Assembly (NCBI GenBank): GCA_964535025.1
Contig: CAZHRW010000138.1
Span: 1-7,772, forward strand
Origin: JAAYZK01 sp964535025
GTDB taxonomy: Bacteria > Planctomycetota > Phycisphaerae > SM23-33 > FEN-1343
Direction of reading: 5' to 3'
DNA: 7,772 bases
Both the position numbers and the translations under genes were made by a program. Positions 1-5,561 of the stretch are shown piece by piece (positions within the stretch are counted from its first letter, which is position 1; each line of letters opens with the position of its first letter). A model generated the notes under the pieces. That model ran no database searches and was not told where the DNA came from. It saw nothing but the letters and a program-made list of their open reading frames with translations.

Positions 1-1
1 C

Positions 2-565
2 CGCCCCCCCCGCCCGGCCGCCCCCGAGGCCCCCTGGGAGTGCGAGGACAACACCCCGGGCGGGCGGACCCCCCGCCAATACATTCCCGCCGTCAGCAAG
101 GGCTTCGTCGAGGCGATGCGGCGCGGCCCGCTGGCCGGCTTCGAGATCACCGGCTGCCACATGTGTCTCGACGACGGTTCGGCCCACGACGTGGACTCCT
201 CGGAGATGGCCTTCCGCATCGCCGCCGTCGCGGCGTTCAGGGAAGCCTTCCTGCGGTCGAAGCCGCAACTGCTCGAACCGGTGATGAACGTCGAGGTTGA
301 GACGCCCACCCAGTTCCAGGGCGCCCTCGTCGGCGACATCAACAGCCGTCGCGGCCTGATCCACGGCACCGAGAACCGCGGGGAGTATTCGATCATCCGC
401 GCCGAGGTGCCCCTGGCGAACCTCTTCGGCTACGCCACCGTCATTCGCGGCCTCTCGCAGGGCATGGCGACCTTCTCGATGGAGATGGCCCGCTACGCCC
501 GCGTCCCGGCCAAGATCGCCGACGAGATCATCGCCGCCGCCCGCGAGAAAGCCGCCAGGAAATAA
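2..565 (+). CDS. fusA: Elongation factor G, C-terminal part (domains IV-V), cut by window edge
   Basis: This is the 3' end of an open frame that enters from the left edge; the first complete codon is at position 2 and the TAA stop is at 563-565, leaving 187 codons. EF-G is the cytoplasmic GTPase that drives tRNA-mRNA translocation on the ribosome. Domain IV signatures are visible: RQYIPAVSKGF, GPLAGFEITG, and DGSAHDVDSSEMAFR, a classic EF-G core motif. LLEPVMNVEVETP leads into domain V, followed by RRGLIHGTENRGEY, the VPLANLFGYAT block and FSMEMARYARVP near the end. The GTPase domain lies outside the window, so its paralogue type cannot be judged. The first 25 to 30 codons fit the family poorly: Pro/Ala/Arg-rich, with Trp and Cys where Phe is usual before the GG..P motif. 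The gene ends at a good terminator 27 bases downstream. The family assignment is secure; the symbol is used in the broad EF-G sense. Confidence 0.93.
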   Translation, partial: RPPRPAAPEAPWECEDNTPGGRTPRQYIPAVSKGFVEAMRRGPLAGFEITGCHMCLDDGSAHDVDSSEMAFRIAAVAAFREAFLRSKPQLLEPVMNVEVETPTQFQGALVGDINSRRGLIHGTENRGEYSIIRAEVPLANLFGYATVIRGLSQGMATFSMEMARYARVPAKIADEIIAAAREKAARK

Positions 566-592
566 CGCCGCCGCACCGGTCGTATCCCCTTT

Positions 593-623
593 CGGGCGCT
601 GGGCTTGCCCCCGCGCCCGTTTT
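593..623 (+). terminator. Rho-independent terminator of the EF-G gene
   Basis: Seven perfect base pairs (CGGGCGC at 593-599 with GCGCCCG at 613-619) are followed by one T-C mismatch and three more G-C pairs (601-603 with 609-611), closing a 5-base loop. TTTT follows directly at 620-623. The structure sits 27 bases after the EF-G stop codon. Read on the minus strand, the bases beyond the stem have no T-run, so it should stop mainly rightward transcription. Its T-run touches the last base of the toxin gene's stop codon, so the two units have no spare DNA between them. Confidence 0.85.
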
Positions 624-1036
624 CATGCGCCCAGGACATCGGGCGCGTTGAGGAATTCCGCGGGATTCACCACCGCCACACCTCCGCGCCGCTCGGACGG
701 GAAGTGTCGCAGGTTGCCGGTCACGAGGTACCGGGCGGCACCCGCGGCCGCGACCTCCAGAAACACCGCATCGGCCGCGTCCGGCAGGTCATCCGACCAG
801 GGCGTGGGAACAACCAGGTCGCCGGCCTGTTCAAGGAACGTCAGTAGGGTCGCGACGGCAACGGCGCCGAAGCCGAATCGCCGCCGGGCGAGCACGGCGC
901 GGTACTCAGCGAGGATCCGGGCGTCGTAGCAGAGCCGAACCTTTTCTGTCAACAGCAGTTGCAGGATCCGCGCCGGCGGGCCGAACGGCCAGAGCAGCCC
1001 CGCCACAAGCACATTGGTGTCCAGCACGATTCTCAT
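623..1036 (-). CDS. PIN-domain toxin of a type II toxin-antitoxin system (COG1569/PIN_3-like)
   Basis: This 137-residue protein is full length for a small PIN-domain toxin. PIN toxins are Mg2+-dependent ribonucleases that cut cellular RNA when freed from their antitoxin. The N-terminus MRIVLDTNVLVAGLL carries the first catalytic Asp (D6). A second acidic position fits E44 in ILAEYRAVL. The third cluster is DLPDAADAVFLEVA (D86 and D89), followed by ARYLVTGN, where Asn108 stands at the TGD/TGN position of the family. The C-terminal VNPAEFL is typical of the PIN_3/COG1569 branch. The start codon overlaps the antitoxin stop by four bases (ATGA at 1036-1033), which implies translational coupling and a fixed ratio to the antitoxin. 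All expected acidic residues are present, so the toxin looks intact. The RNA target cannot be predicted. Confidence 0.9.
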   Translation of the reverse strand: MRIVLDTNVLVAGLLWPFGPPARILQLLLTEKVRLCYDARILAEYRAVLARRRFGFGAVAVATLLTFLEQAGDLVVPTPWSDDLPDAADAVFLEVAAAGAARYLVTGNLRHFPSERRGGVAVVNPAEFLNAPDVLGA

Positions 1037-1320
1037 CGGCGCCGGCCCTTGCGGGCTTGGCGAACCTCCGCGTCGATGTCCTCGTCGGTGAGACGATCCC
1101 GCCCGGTCGCGGCCGCCGCTTCCTGGAGCTGCTTGACCGCGCGCATCGCCCGCGCCTGGCGCCGTTCGCGCAGCGCCTGCTCAACGTCCTCCTCGTCGGT
1201 GGCGCTGACAATCGCGATGGGCTTGCCGTGACTGGTGACCACCAAGTCATTTTCTTTACGAAGCTTGCGCCACACTTCGGCGGACCGGCTCCGCAGGTCC
1301 CGTACCGTGATGAATTTCAT
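1033..1320 (-). CDS. Phd/YefM-like antitoxin partner of the PIN toxin
   Basis: The protein has 95 residues from the chosen start, MKFITVRDLRSRSAEVW. The N-terminal half has the Phd/YefM fold pattern: a first strand with an RDLRS helix, then NDLVVTSHGKPIAIV, the typical strand-turn-strand of these DNA-binding dimers. The C-terminal half is a charged helix ending in LTDEDIDAEVRQAR, the kind of tail that wraps a PIN toxin. It should bind and neutralise the downstream toxin and repress its own operon. An in-frame ATG exists 27 bases upstream at 1347, but it lies at or above the predicted transcription start. The ATG at 1320 has a GGAGGT ribosome site six bases away, so I use it. The gene overlaps the toxin by four bases. 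Family call is strong; exact subfamily is not resolved. Confidence 0.88.
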   Translation of the reverse strand: MKFITVRDLRSRSAEVWRKLRKENDLVVTSHGKPIAIVSATDEEDVEQALRERRQARAMRAVKQLQEAAAATGRDRLTDEDIDAEVRQARKGRRR

Positions 1321-1326
1321 GACGAC

Positions 1327-1332
1327 ACCTCC
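1327..1332 (-). promoter_or_regulatory. Ribosome binding site fixing the antitoxin start
   Basis: GGAGGT on the minus strand, six bases before the ATG at 1320. It decides against the upstream in-frame ATG at 1347, which has no comparable site. Confidence 0.75.
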
Positions 1333-1346
1333 GCTCCACTGACACA

Positions 1347-1407
1347 CATAGTATACACACTTGTCGCCCGCTTTTCAACGCATTTGCGCGACAAGATGCA
1401 CACTATG
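1347..1407. repeat. Inverted repeat overlapping the toxin-antitoxin promoter, probable operator
   Basis: The core is a perfect 8-bp pair, CTTGTCGC (1360-1367) with GCGACAAG (1388-1395), separated by 20 bases. Outside the core the arms continue imperfectly: CATAGT (1347-1352) mirrors ACTATG (1402-1407) if one base of offset is allowed, giving arms of about 20 bases. The left arm covers the -10 box and part of the spacer; the right arm lies upstream of the -35 box. Phd/YefM antitoxins and their toxin complexes are known to bind palindromes at their own promoters, so autoregulation is the natural reading. The pairing is seen directly; repressor binding is inferred. Confidence 0.65.
1350..1378 (-). 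promoter_or_regulatory. Sigma-70-type promoter of the toxin-antitoxin operon
   Basis: On the minus strand TTGAAA (1378-1373, 5 of 6 to the -35 consensus) is followed after exactly 17 bases by TATACT (1355-1350, 5 of 6 to the -10 consensus). Transcription would start near 1343, giving a leader of about 20 bases that contains the GGAGGT site of the antitoxin. This short stretch is richer in A and T than its surroundings. The -10 box lies inside the left arm of the inverted repeat described separately, so a bound repressor would occlude RNA polymerase. Confidence 0.72.
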
Positions 1408-1943
1408 GGCAGAATGGACACCGCAAGATCAACGAGTTGGAGATCGCCCACCACCTCTACGCCCTGGGCACGCGCCTCCAGACGGCCGCGACGGCGTTCG
1501 GGGTGGTCGGGATCCCCATCTGCGCCGACTGCCTGCCGGCCTCGACGGTGCTCGGCCACAGCCTGGCCCGGATGGGCGCCCGGCTCCTGCTGAGCCCCTG
1601 CGCGTGGGCCGTTCCGCCCGACTGGGACAACGACGCGACGCCCTACGGCCGGCCCTGGAACGAGGCATACGGGGAGTTGGCCCGCCTGTACGGCATGACC
1701 GTCGTCGGCGTCAGCAACGTCGGCCGCCTCACCGACGGCCCCTGGGCCGGCCGTCCCTGCATCGGCGCCAGCCGTGCCGTCGGGCCGGACGGCAAGCTCC
1801 TGCTCGAATGCGGCTTCGGCGCGGCCTCCGAGCAGCTCCGCACGATCACCACAACCGTCGCGACCCCCGCCCGACGCGGCACGGGGCTGTCGGAGCATCT
1901 CAACCTCCGCGTCGTCGCCCGACATGCCGGCGGAAAGGCGTGA
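1407..1943 (+). pseudogene. 5'-truncated carbon-nitrogen hydrolase (nitrilase superfamily) remnant
   Basis: The open frame gives about 178 residues of the C-terminal part of a nitrilase-superfamily enzyme, whose full length is usually 260 to 300. The family hydrolyses amide or nitrile C-N bonds with a Glu-Lys-Cys triad. HRKINELEIAHHLYALG contains the catalytic Lys (codon 1425-1427), and GVVGIPICADCLP contains the catalytic Cys (codon 1521-1523). Further family blocks follow: GARLLLSPCAWAVPP, GMTVVGVSNVGRLTDGPW and IGASRAVGPDGKLL. The N-terminal region with the catalytic Glu is absent. Upstream in this frame there is no ATG, GTG or TTG back to the in-frame TGA at 1320-1322; the only possible start is TTG at 1437, behind the catalytic Lys and without a ribosome site. 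Homology begins just where the operator repeat of the toxin-antitoxin module ends, and the missing part is not found on the module's other side. The remaining reading frame is undamaged, suggesting recent truncation. The precise left end is approximate. Confidence 0.82.
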
Positions 1944-1946
1944 CGT

Positions 1947-1979
1947 CGCTGCCGGCGGCTCCCGCCGTCACCGGCAGCG
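1947..1979. terminator. Perfect inverted repeat between convergent genes, possible bidirectional terminator
   Basis: CGCTGCCGG (1947-1955) pairs perfectly with CCGGCAGCG (1971-1979) around a 15-base loop. It lies between the stop of the hydrolase remnant (1943) and the end of the lipoprotein gene, whose last codons and stop (1968-1970) fall inside it. Neither side has a T-run, so intrinsic termination would be inefficient. The position between two converging units is the main support. Confidence 0.45.
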
Positions 1980-2330
1980 TTGGGCCTCGAGGTCGTAGAC
2001 GAAGCTGCCGCGACGACGGCTGGAGACGTGGACGACGTCGTCGACGGCGGCGAAGACCGCCTCGATGGCCTCGCCCACGCGGATTCGCGCCGAGCCGTTC
2101 GCGGCCAGGGCGTTGCGCAGGTCGGTGCCGAGGTCGAGAATCTGCTCCTCGGAGAAGCCCGCGCGCAGCATCATGATCACGACGTCGTCGGCGGTCAGCG
2201 CCACGGCGCTGCGATTGGGCAGCGGAACGATCCGGTTGTCGAGGAGTGACGCGTCGCCGCGCGGCCCGCCGCAGCCGCCCAGGACGACGGTGGTCAGCAT
2301 CAGCATCATCAGGGGCTTGGTGAACTTCAT
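1968..2330 (-). CDS. Small putative lipoprotein encoded after the secretin
   Basis: The 120-residue product has a lipoprotein signal: MKFTKPLMMLMLTTVV, then a lipobox LGGC with the acceptor Cys at residue 20. Gly follows the Cys, so no inner-membrane-retention Asp is present and outer-membrane sorting is plausible. The mature part is about 100 residues. Its centre, LTADDVVIMMLRAGFSEEQI (residues 46-65), predicts an amphipathic helix pair; a second helical stretch spans roughly 85-102. The C-terminus is basic (SSRRRGSF). I do not recognise a named family. The start lies six bases after the secretin stop, so the two genes are almost certainly cotranscribed. That position invites comparison with pilotins, lipoproteins that bring secretins to the outer membrane, but this is inference from context only. 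The ribosome site is weak (AGGAAG about ten bases upstream), which hints at coupling to secretin translation. Confidence 0.8.
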   Translation of the reverse strand: MKFTKPLMMLMLTTVVLGGCGGPRGDASLLDNRIVPLPNRSAVALTADDVVIMMLRAGFSEEQILDLGTDLRNALAANGSARIRVGEAIEAVFAAVDDVVHVSSRRRGSFVYDLEAQRCR

Positions 2331-2336
2331 GGGGCC

Positions 2337-3686
2337 CTACTTCCTGAGGCGCTGGAGGCTCTCGATCAACTGGGGTTTGAATTCATCTTCGGTGACCAGC
2401 TCCAGCGTCAAGCGAGCCTGTTGGGCGGACACGTCGGCGGGATCGTCCGGGACGATCCGTGCCGTCACGAACACGGCGATCTGGCGCGTCACGTCGTCCT
2501 TGAGGGTGCTGGTGAACAGGCGCCCCACCAGCGGCAGGCGGGCGGCGCCGGGAACCCGCTGATCGCTGCGTCGGCTGCGGGCGTCCATCAGCCCGGCGAT
2601 GGCGACGGTACCCCCATCCTCGACGCGGACGGTGCTTTTGGCCTGCCGCCGCGTCACCACCGGCAGCCCGTCGGCGCCGCGGGCGACGACGTCGGAGACC
2701 TCGGCGGTCACCTCGAGGGTGATTTGCCCCTCGCCGCTGAGGCGCGGCAGCATGGTCAGGACGGTGCCGGTGTCGATCTGCTCGAGGTCAACGCGGTCGT
2801 AGATGCCGCCGGAGCTGATCGTGAAGTACTCCTCGCGAGCGACGCGGATCTCGGCGGCCTTGCCGTCCTGGGCCATGACCTGCGGGGTGGCCATGATAGT
2901 CGCCTCGTCGTTCTGGCCCAGCAGGTTCAGTGCCAGCAGCAGGGAGTTGGTGAACTCCCGGCTGGGCGTGTAGCCGATCTCGATGCCCCAGGGCCAATCG
3001 GGGCTGCCCCCCCCGCCGTGCAGGTCGGAATTGCTGAACGTCCCCGCCTGGATGGTCGGGAAGTCCCAGTTGACGCCTAGGTTCAGCGCGTCGGCGTGTT
3101 CCATCACCACGATCCGGCAGTCCAGCAGCACGTGGCCGCGCGGCTGGTCGAAGGCATCGAGGGCCCGTGTGATCTGCTCGGTGATGGACGGCGGGGCGCA
3201 GACGCAGATCGTGTTCGAGTCGCCGTCGACCTCGGCATAGCGGCGCAGCGTCGTCGGCAGCAGCTTGTGGGCGGCCTTGGCGTCGCCGTAGCGCATGCGG
3301 ACGTACGTCGTGTGACTCACGGAACGGAAGGCGGGGCTGGACGGGTCGGGGGCATAGACCAGGTACACGCCGTCCAGGTCCGCTACCTCGAAGCCCGTGC
3401 CCGTCAGGACGATCTCCAGGGCCCGGGTCAAGGGCACGTCGCTAAACTCGGCGGTGACCAGCCCGCCGACGGACGGATCGGGAATGATCGTCACACCGGT
3501 CTGGGCGCCGAGGTCCTGGAGGACCTGGCGAAGGTCGGTATCCATGAAGACGTTGCTGACGGCCGGTGCGTCGGCGGGCGGGGTCCGGGCCTCGGCGGCG
3601 CGCGCGCCCGCCGCCGTCAGCAGCAGCGCCGCCGCCACGACGAGCGCCGCGGGCCGCCCCACACGTCGCGGGCGATCGAGATGCAT
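2337..3686 (-). CDS. Short secretin (type II/III secretion and type IV pilus outer-membrane channel family)
   Basis: The 449-residue protein begins with a signal peptide (basic start, hydrophobic run, likely cleavage after GARA at residue 30). Residues 46-112 form an STN/N0-like domain: VFMDTDLRQVLQDLGAQTG, then VTAEFSDVPLTRALEIVL. Residues 125-182 fit one N1 domain (VRMRYGDAKAAHKLLP, ending in ITRALDAFDQP). The secretin core follows at about 185-412: VLLDCRIVVMEHADALNLGV, ATIMATPQVMAQDGKAAEI, TGTVLTMLPRLSGEGQITLE, VRVEDGGTVAIAGLM, and the closing LPLVGRLFTST with QIAVFVTARIV. Secretins form multimeric gated pores in the outer membrane. At 449 residues with a single N1 domain this is far shorter than GspD or PilQ (roughly 600-700). 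No ATPase or platform gene is nearby; the neighbours are a chaperone-like protein upstream and a lipoprotein downstream, each six bases away. The start has AAGGAG nine bases upstream, inside the end of the preceding gene. Family call is strong; pathway is open. Confidence 0.9.
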   Translation of the reverse strand: MHLDRPRRVGRPAALVVAAALLLTAAGARAAEARTPPADAPAVSNVFMDTDLRQVLQDLGAQTGVTIIPDPSVGGLVTAEFSDVPLTRALEIVLTGTGFEVADLDGVYLVYAPDPSSPAFRSVSHTTYVRMRYGDAKAAHKLLPTTLRRYAEVDGDSNTICVCAPPSITEQITRALDAFDQPRGHVLLDCRIVVMEHADALNLGVNWDFPTIQAGTFSNSDLHGGGGSPDWPWGIEIGYTPSREFTNSLLLALNLLGQNDEATIMATPQVMAQDGKAAEIRVAREEYFTISSGGIYDRVDLEQIDTGTVLTMLPRLSGEGQITLEVTAEVSDVVARGADGLPVVTRRQAKSTVRVEDGGTVAIAGLMDARSRRSDQRVPGAARLPLVGRLFTSTLKDDVTRQIAVFVTARIVPDDPADVSAQQARLTLELVTEDEFKPQLIESLQRLRK

Positions 3687-3692
3687 GACACT

Positions 3693-5378
3693 CTACTCCT
3701 TGGCGTTGTCTTGTGCGGCCGCCTCGGCCGTCTGGGTCGCGGCCGGCGCATCGGGGAGCGACACCACCTTGCGCCCATCCTCTTCTTCGACCGTAATGGG
3801 TACCTGCTTGACGACCAGGGGCGTGCTGCCTTCGACGAGGCGGGCCCGCAGGACGTAGTTGCCCGGAGCGATGTCCGCGAAGTCGATCGTGCCGGCGTAT
3901 TGGCGGACGCCGAGCGGGAGCATCATGCCTTCCTGACCACTCAGGACAGTCGCCGCCACGGACGATCCGCCGGAGGCGAGGACCTCGGCTTCAGCGGTGG
4001 GGGTCAGTTCGATATTGCCGATGTTGCTGAACTCCGCCTGGACGATGTAGTTCGAGCCAGCGTCCTGTGCCAGGGCAAGCCGGTCGCCCGCCGCCTTCGG
4101 CGCGGCCTCAACGGCGCTGTTGGAGACGATCAGAATCGATCGGGTCGTCCCGGCGCTCTGCCCGTCGGCGTAGGCGGCGTGGAGAACGATGTCGGCATAG
4201 TAGCGGGCATGGTGCAGGCCCTCCCGCGGCATGCGGGTCATGATGCGGATGTTCTGCGTGCGTTCGCCCTGTAGCGTAAGCTTGGCCGGGCGGATCTGCA
4301 CCCACTCGGCCGCGGAGAGGGCATCGCCCCGCAGTTCGTCCATCGCCACGCCCTGGAGCGATTGGGGAATTACCGCCTGGGCCATCACGGTTAGCGGGTC
4401 CTCCGAGGGGTTCTCAACCTTCACCACCGTCGTGCGGACGGCCCCGGGGCTGGCGTTGACCGCCAGCCGCTCGGGGTCGAGGATCAGCGCCGTATCCAGC
4501 GCCAGCGTGGTCGCGTCGGGATCGCCCTTGAAATCGAGTTCCTTCTCCATCGGTGTCACCCGCCGGCCGTCGACATACAGTGTGCCCTTCAGCCGATACC
4601 GACCGGACGGCAGGCGCTTGTCCAGATTCTCGGTTAGGTTGAGGGTCATTCCCGGAAGGATGCCTCGCTCGGGAAACTCCAACTGCGATACCGGCCGCCA
4701 CCGTTCGGCACGCTGAATTTCGATCTGGACCGTTCCCTTGGCCCGGGAATACGTGCGGCCCTTATTGCTGATAGCAACGCCGGCAATAGTTCCGGCGACC
4801 CGCTCTTGAGTCTTTGGGCGGAACGCCATGCTCAGGCCACTCAACTGAACGTTCTGACGCACCGGTCGACCCTGAATGCTGACGATGATCGGGATCAGAA
4901 AGCGCACCTGTATCTTCACCGCGGCATCGTCTGCACCGATCGGCTTGGCTTGGACGAGCAGCGCCGCGGTATAGACGCCCCGTGCCCCGGCAGGAGTCTT
5001 GATCTTGACATTCAGCATCGCTGACTGGAGCGCCGGGATCGTAACGCTGCCAGCGTCCAGCGATACCCACTCGCGGCAGGACATCCGCTTGACGTCCTCT
5101 TCCTGCCCAGGACGAGGAACCTCCGGCATGAAGCCCCCGCTCGCCGCCTGCACCAGGTCAACCAGCGACACCTCCAGCACCCGGTCCTCGCTGCCGGCCG
5201 TATTCTTGAGTTGGATATCCACCTCACCAACGCGTCCAGGCGGCAGATCCGCTGTGATCTTCATTGGCTTCACCATGAAGCCTTGGCCGACAGCCGAGGA
5301 AATCGGCAGCATCATGACCGTGACGGCGAACGCGATGAGAATGATCCGGCCGATGCCTGGACCCCGTTTGGATGACAC
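3693..5378 (-). CDS. Large periplasmic protein with duplicated pilus-chaperone-like beta-sandwich domains
   Basis: From the GTG at 5378 the protein has 561 residues. A longer frame begins at an ATG at 5414, but GTG has a perfect AGGAGG five bases away and places the signal peptide at the true N-terminus (KR, then IILIAFAVTVMMLPISSAVG, cleavage near residue 31). Four beta-rich segments follow. A (34-178) holds FMVKPMKITADLPPGRVGEV, then REWVSLDAGSVTIPALQSA and GVYTAALLVQ. B (193-284) holds AISNKGRTYSRAKG, RGILPG and LPSGRYRLKGTLYVDG. A' (293-433) and B' (440-533) repeat this order: LILDPERLAVNASPGAV, AEWVQIRPAKLTLQ, ARYYADIVLHA, then EFSNIGNIELTPTAEA and IAPGNYVLRARLVEG. The tail is Ala/Gln-rich. 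A resembles the N-terminal Ig-like domain of fimbrial chaperones and DUF916-type surface proteins. I infer a periplasmic chaperone or scaffold for the subunits encoded upstream. The secretin gene follows after six bases. The duplication is visible; the role is not proven. Confidence 0.8.
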   Translation of the reverse strand: MSSKRGPGIGRIILIAFAVTVMMLPISSAVGQGFMVKPMKITADLPPGRVGEVDIQLKNTAGSEDRVLEVSLVDLVQAASGGFMPEVPRPGQEEDVKRMSCREWVSLDAGSVTIPALQSAMLNVKIKTPAGARGVYTAALLVQAKPIGADDAAVKIQVRFLIPIIVSIQGRPVRQNVQLSGLSMAFRPKTQERVAGTIAGVAISNKGRTYSRAKGTVQIEIQRAERWRPVSQLEFPERGILPGMTLNLTENLDKRLPSGRYRLKGTLYVDGRRVTPMEKELDFKGDPDATTLALDTALILDPERLAVNASPGAVRTTVVKVENPSEDPLTVMAQAVIPQSLQGVAMDELRGDALSAAEWVQIRPAKLTLQGERTQNIRIMTRMPREGLHHARYYADIVLHAAYADGQSAGTTRSILIVSNSAVEAAPKAAGDRLALAQDAGSNYIVQAEFSNIGNIELTPTAEAEVLASGGSSVAATVLSGQEGMMLPLGVRQYAGTIDFADIAPGNYVLRARLVEGSTPLVVKQVPITVEEEDGRKVVSLPDAPAATQTAEAAAQDNAKE

Positions 5379-5383
5379 TTCGT

Positions 5384-5389
5384 CCTCCT
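5384..5389 (-). promoter_or_regulatory. Ribosome binding site that sets a GTG start for the chaperone-like gene
   Basis: AGGAGG on the minus strand, five bases before GTG at 5378-5376. The in-frame ATG 36 bases further upstream (5414) has no such site and would put twelve acidic or polar residues before the signal peptide. Confidence 0.75.
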
Positions 5390-5488
5390 CTTCTGTCCGT
5401 TCGTGGTCTCGCATGCCTCGTCAGTCACCACTGTGTACCGACGAAACCGCGTCAAAGCCGATGATCATCCGCCCTGGCCATGGCAAAC

Positions 5489-5518
5489 ACAGGGAGGGGC
5501 AATTCTGCCCCTCCCTGT
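5489..5518. terminator. Strong intercistronic hairpin between subunit gene and chaperone-like gene
   Basis: ACAGGGAGGGGCA (5489-5501) pairs perfectly with TGCCCCTCCCTGT (5506-5518) around a 4-base loop: 13 pairs, mostly G-C. On the minus strand it lies 43 bases after the stop of the 192-residue subunit gene and is followed by GTTTGCC, only a short T-run. It could be a partial terminator or an RNA-stabilising structure that keeps subunit mRNA more abundant than the downstream assembly genes, as in known pilus operons. The structure is certain; its effect is inferred. Confidence 0.7.
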
Positions 5519-5561
5519 ATCCATAGCATAAGCGCACTACGTTTTACAGCATCTGGCTATG

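Noticed and set aside
1318..1347. Antitoxin start at the upstream ATG (1347)
   Set aside because: It lies directly behind the -10 box, at or before the predicted transcription start, and lacks a ribosome site; ATG at 1320 has both in order.
1437..1943. Functional short hydrolase starting at TTG 1437
   Set aside because: It would lack the catalytic Lys and Glu and has no ribosome site.
1361..2176. Plus-strand open frame of about 270 codons through the hydrolase remnant and lipoprotein
   Set aside because: It is out of frame with the hydrolase motifs, is dominated by Arg and Pro, and runs antisense into the lipoprotein gene.
3096..4274. Long open frame on the plus strand (about 390 codons) opposite the secretin and chaperone-like genes
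   Set aside because: It spans the end of one convincing gene and the start of another, has no recognisable motif, and its Gly/Arg/Asp-rich composition is what the reverse of GC-rich coding DNA gives.
5420..5455. Possible promoter before the chaperone-like gene (TTGACG on the minus strand)
   Set aside because: No acceptable -10 element lies 16 to 18 bases downstream; the nearest candidate, TACACA, is at 12 bases and matches poorly.
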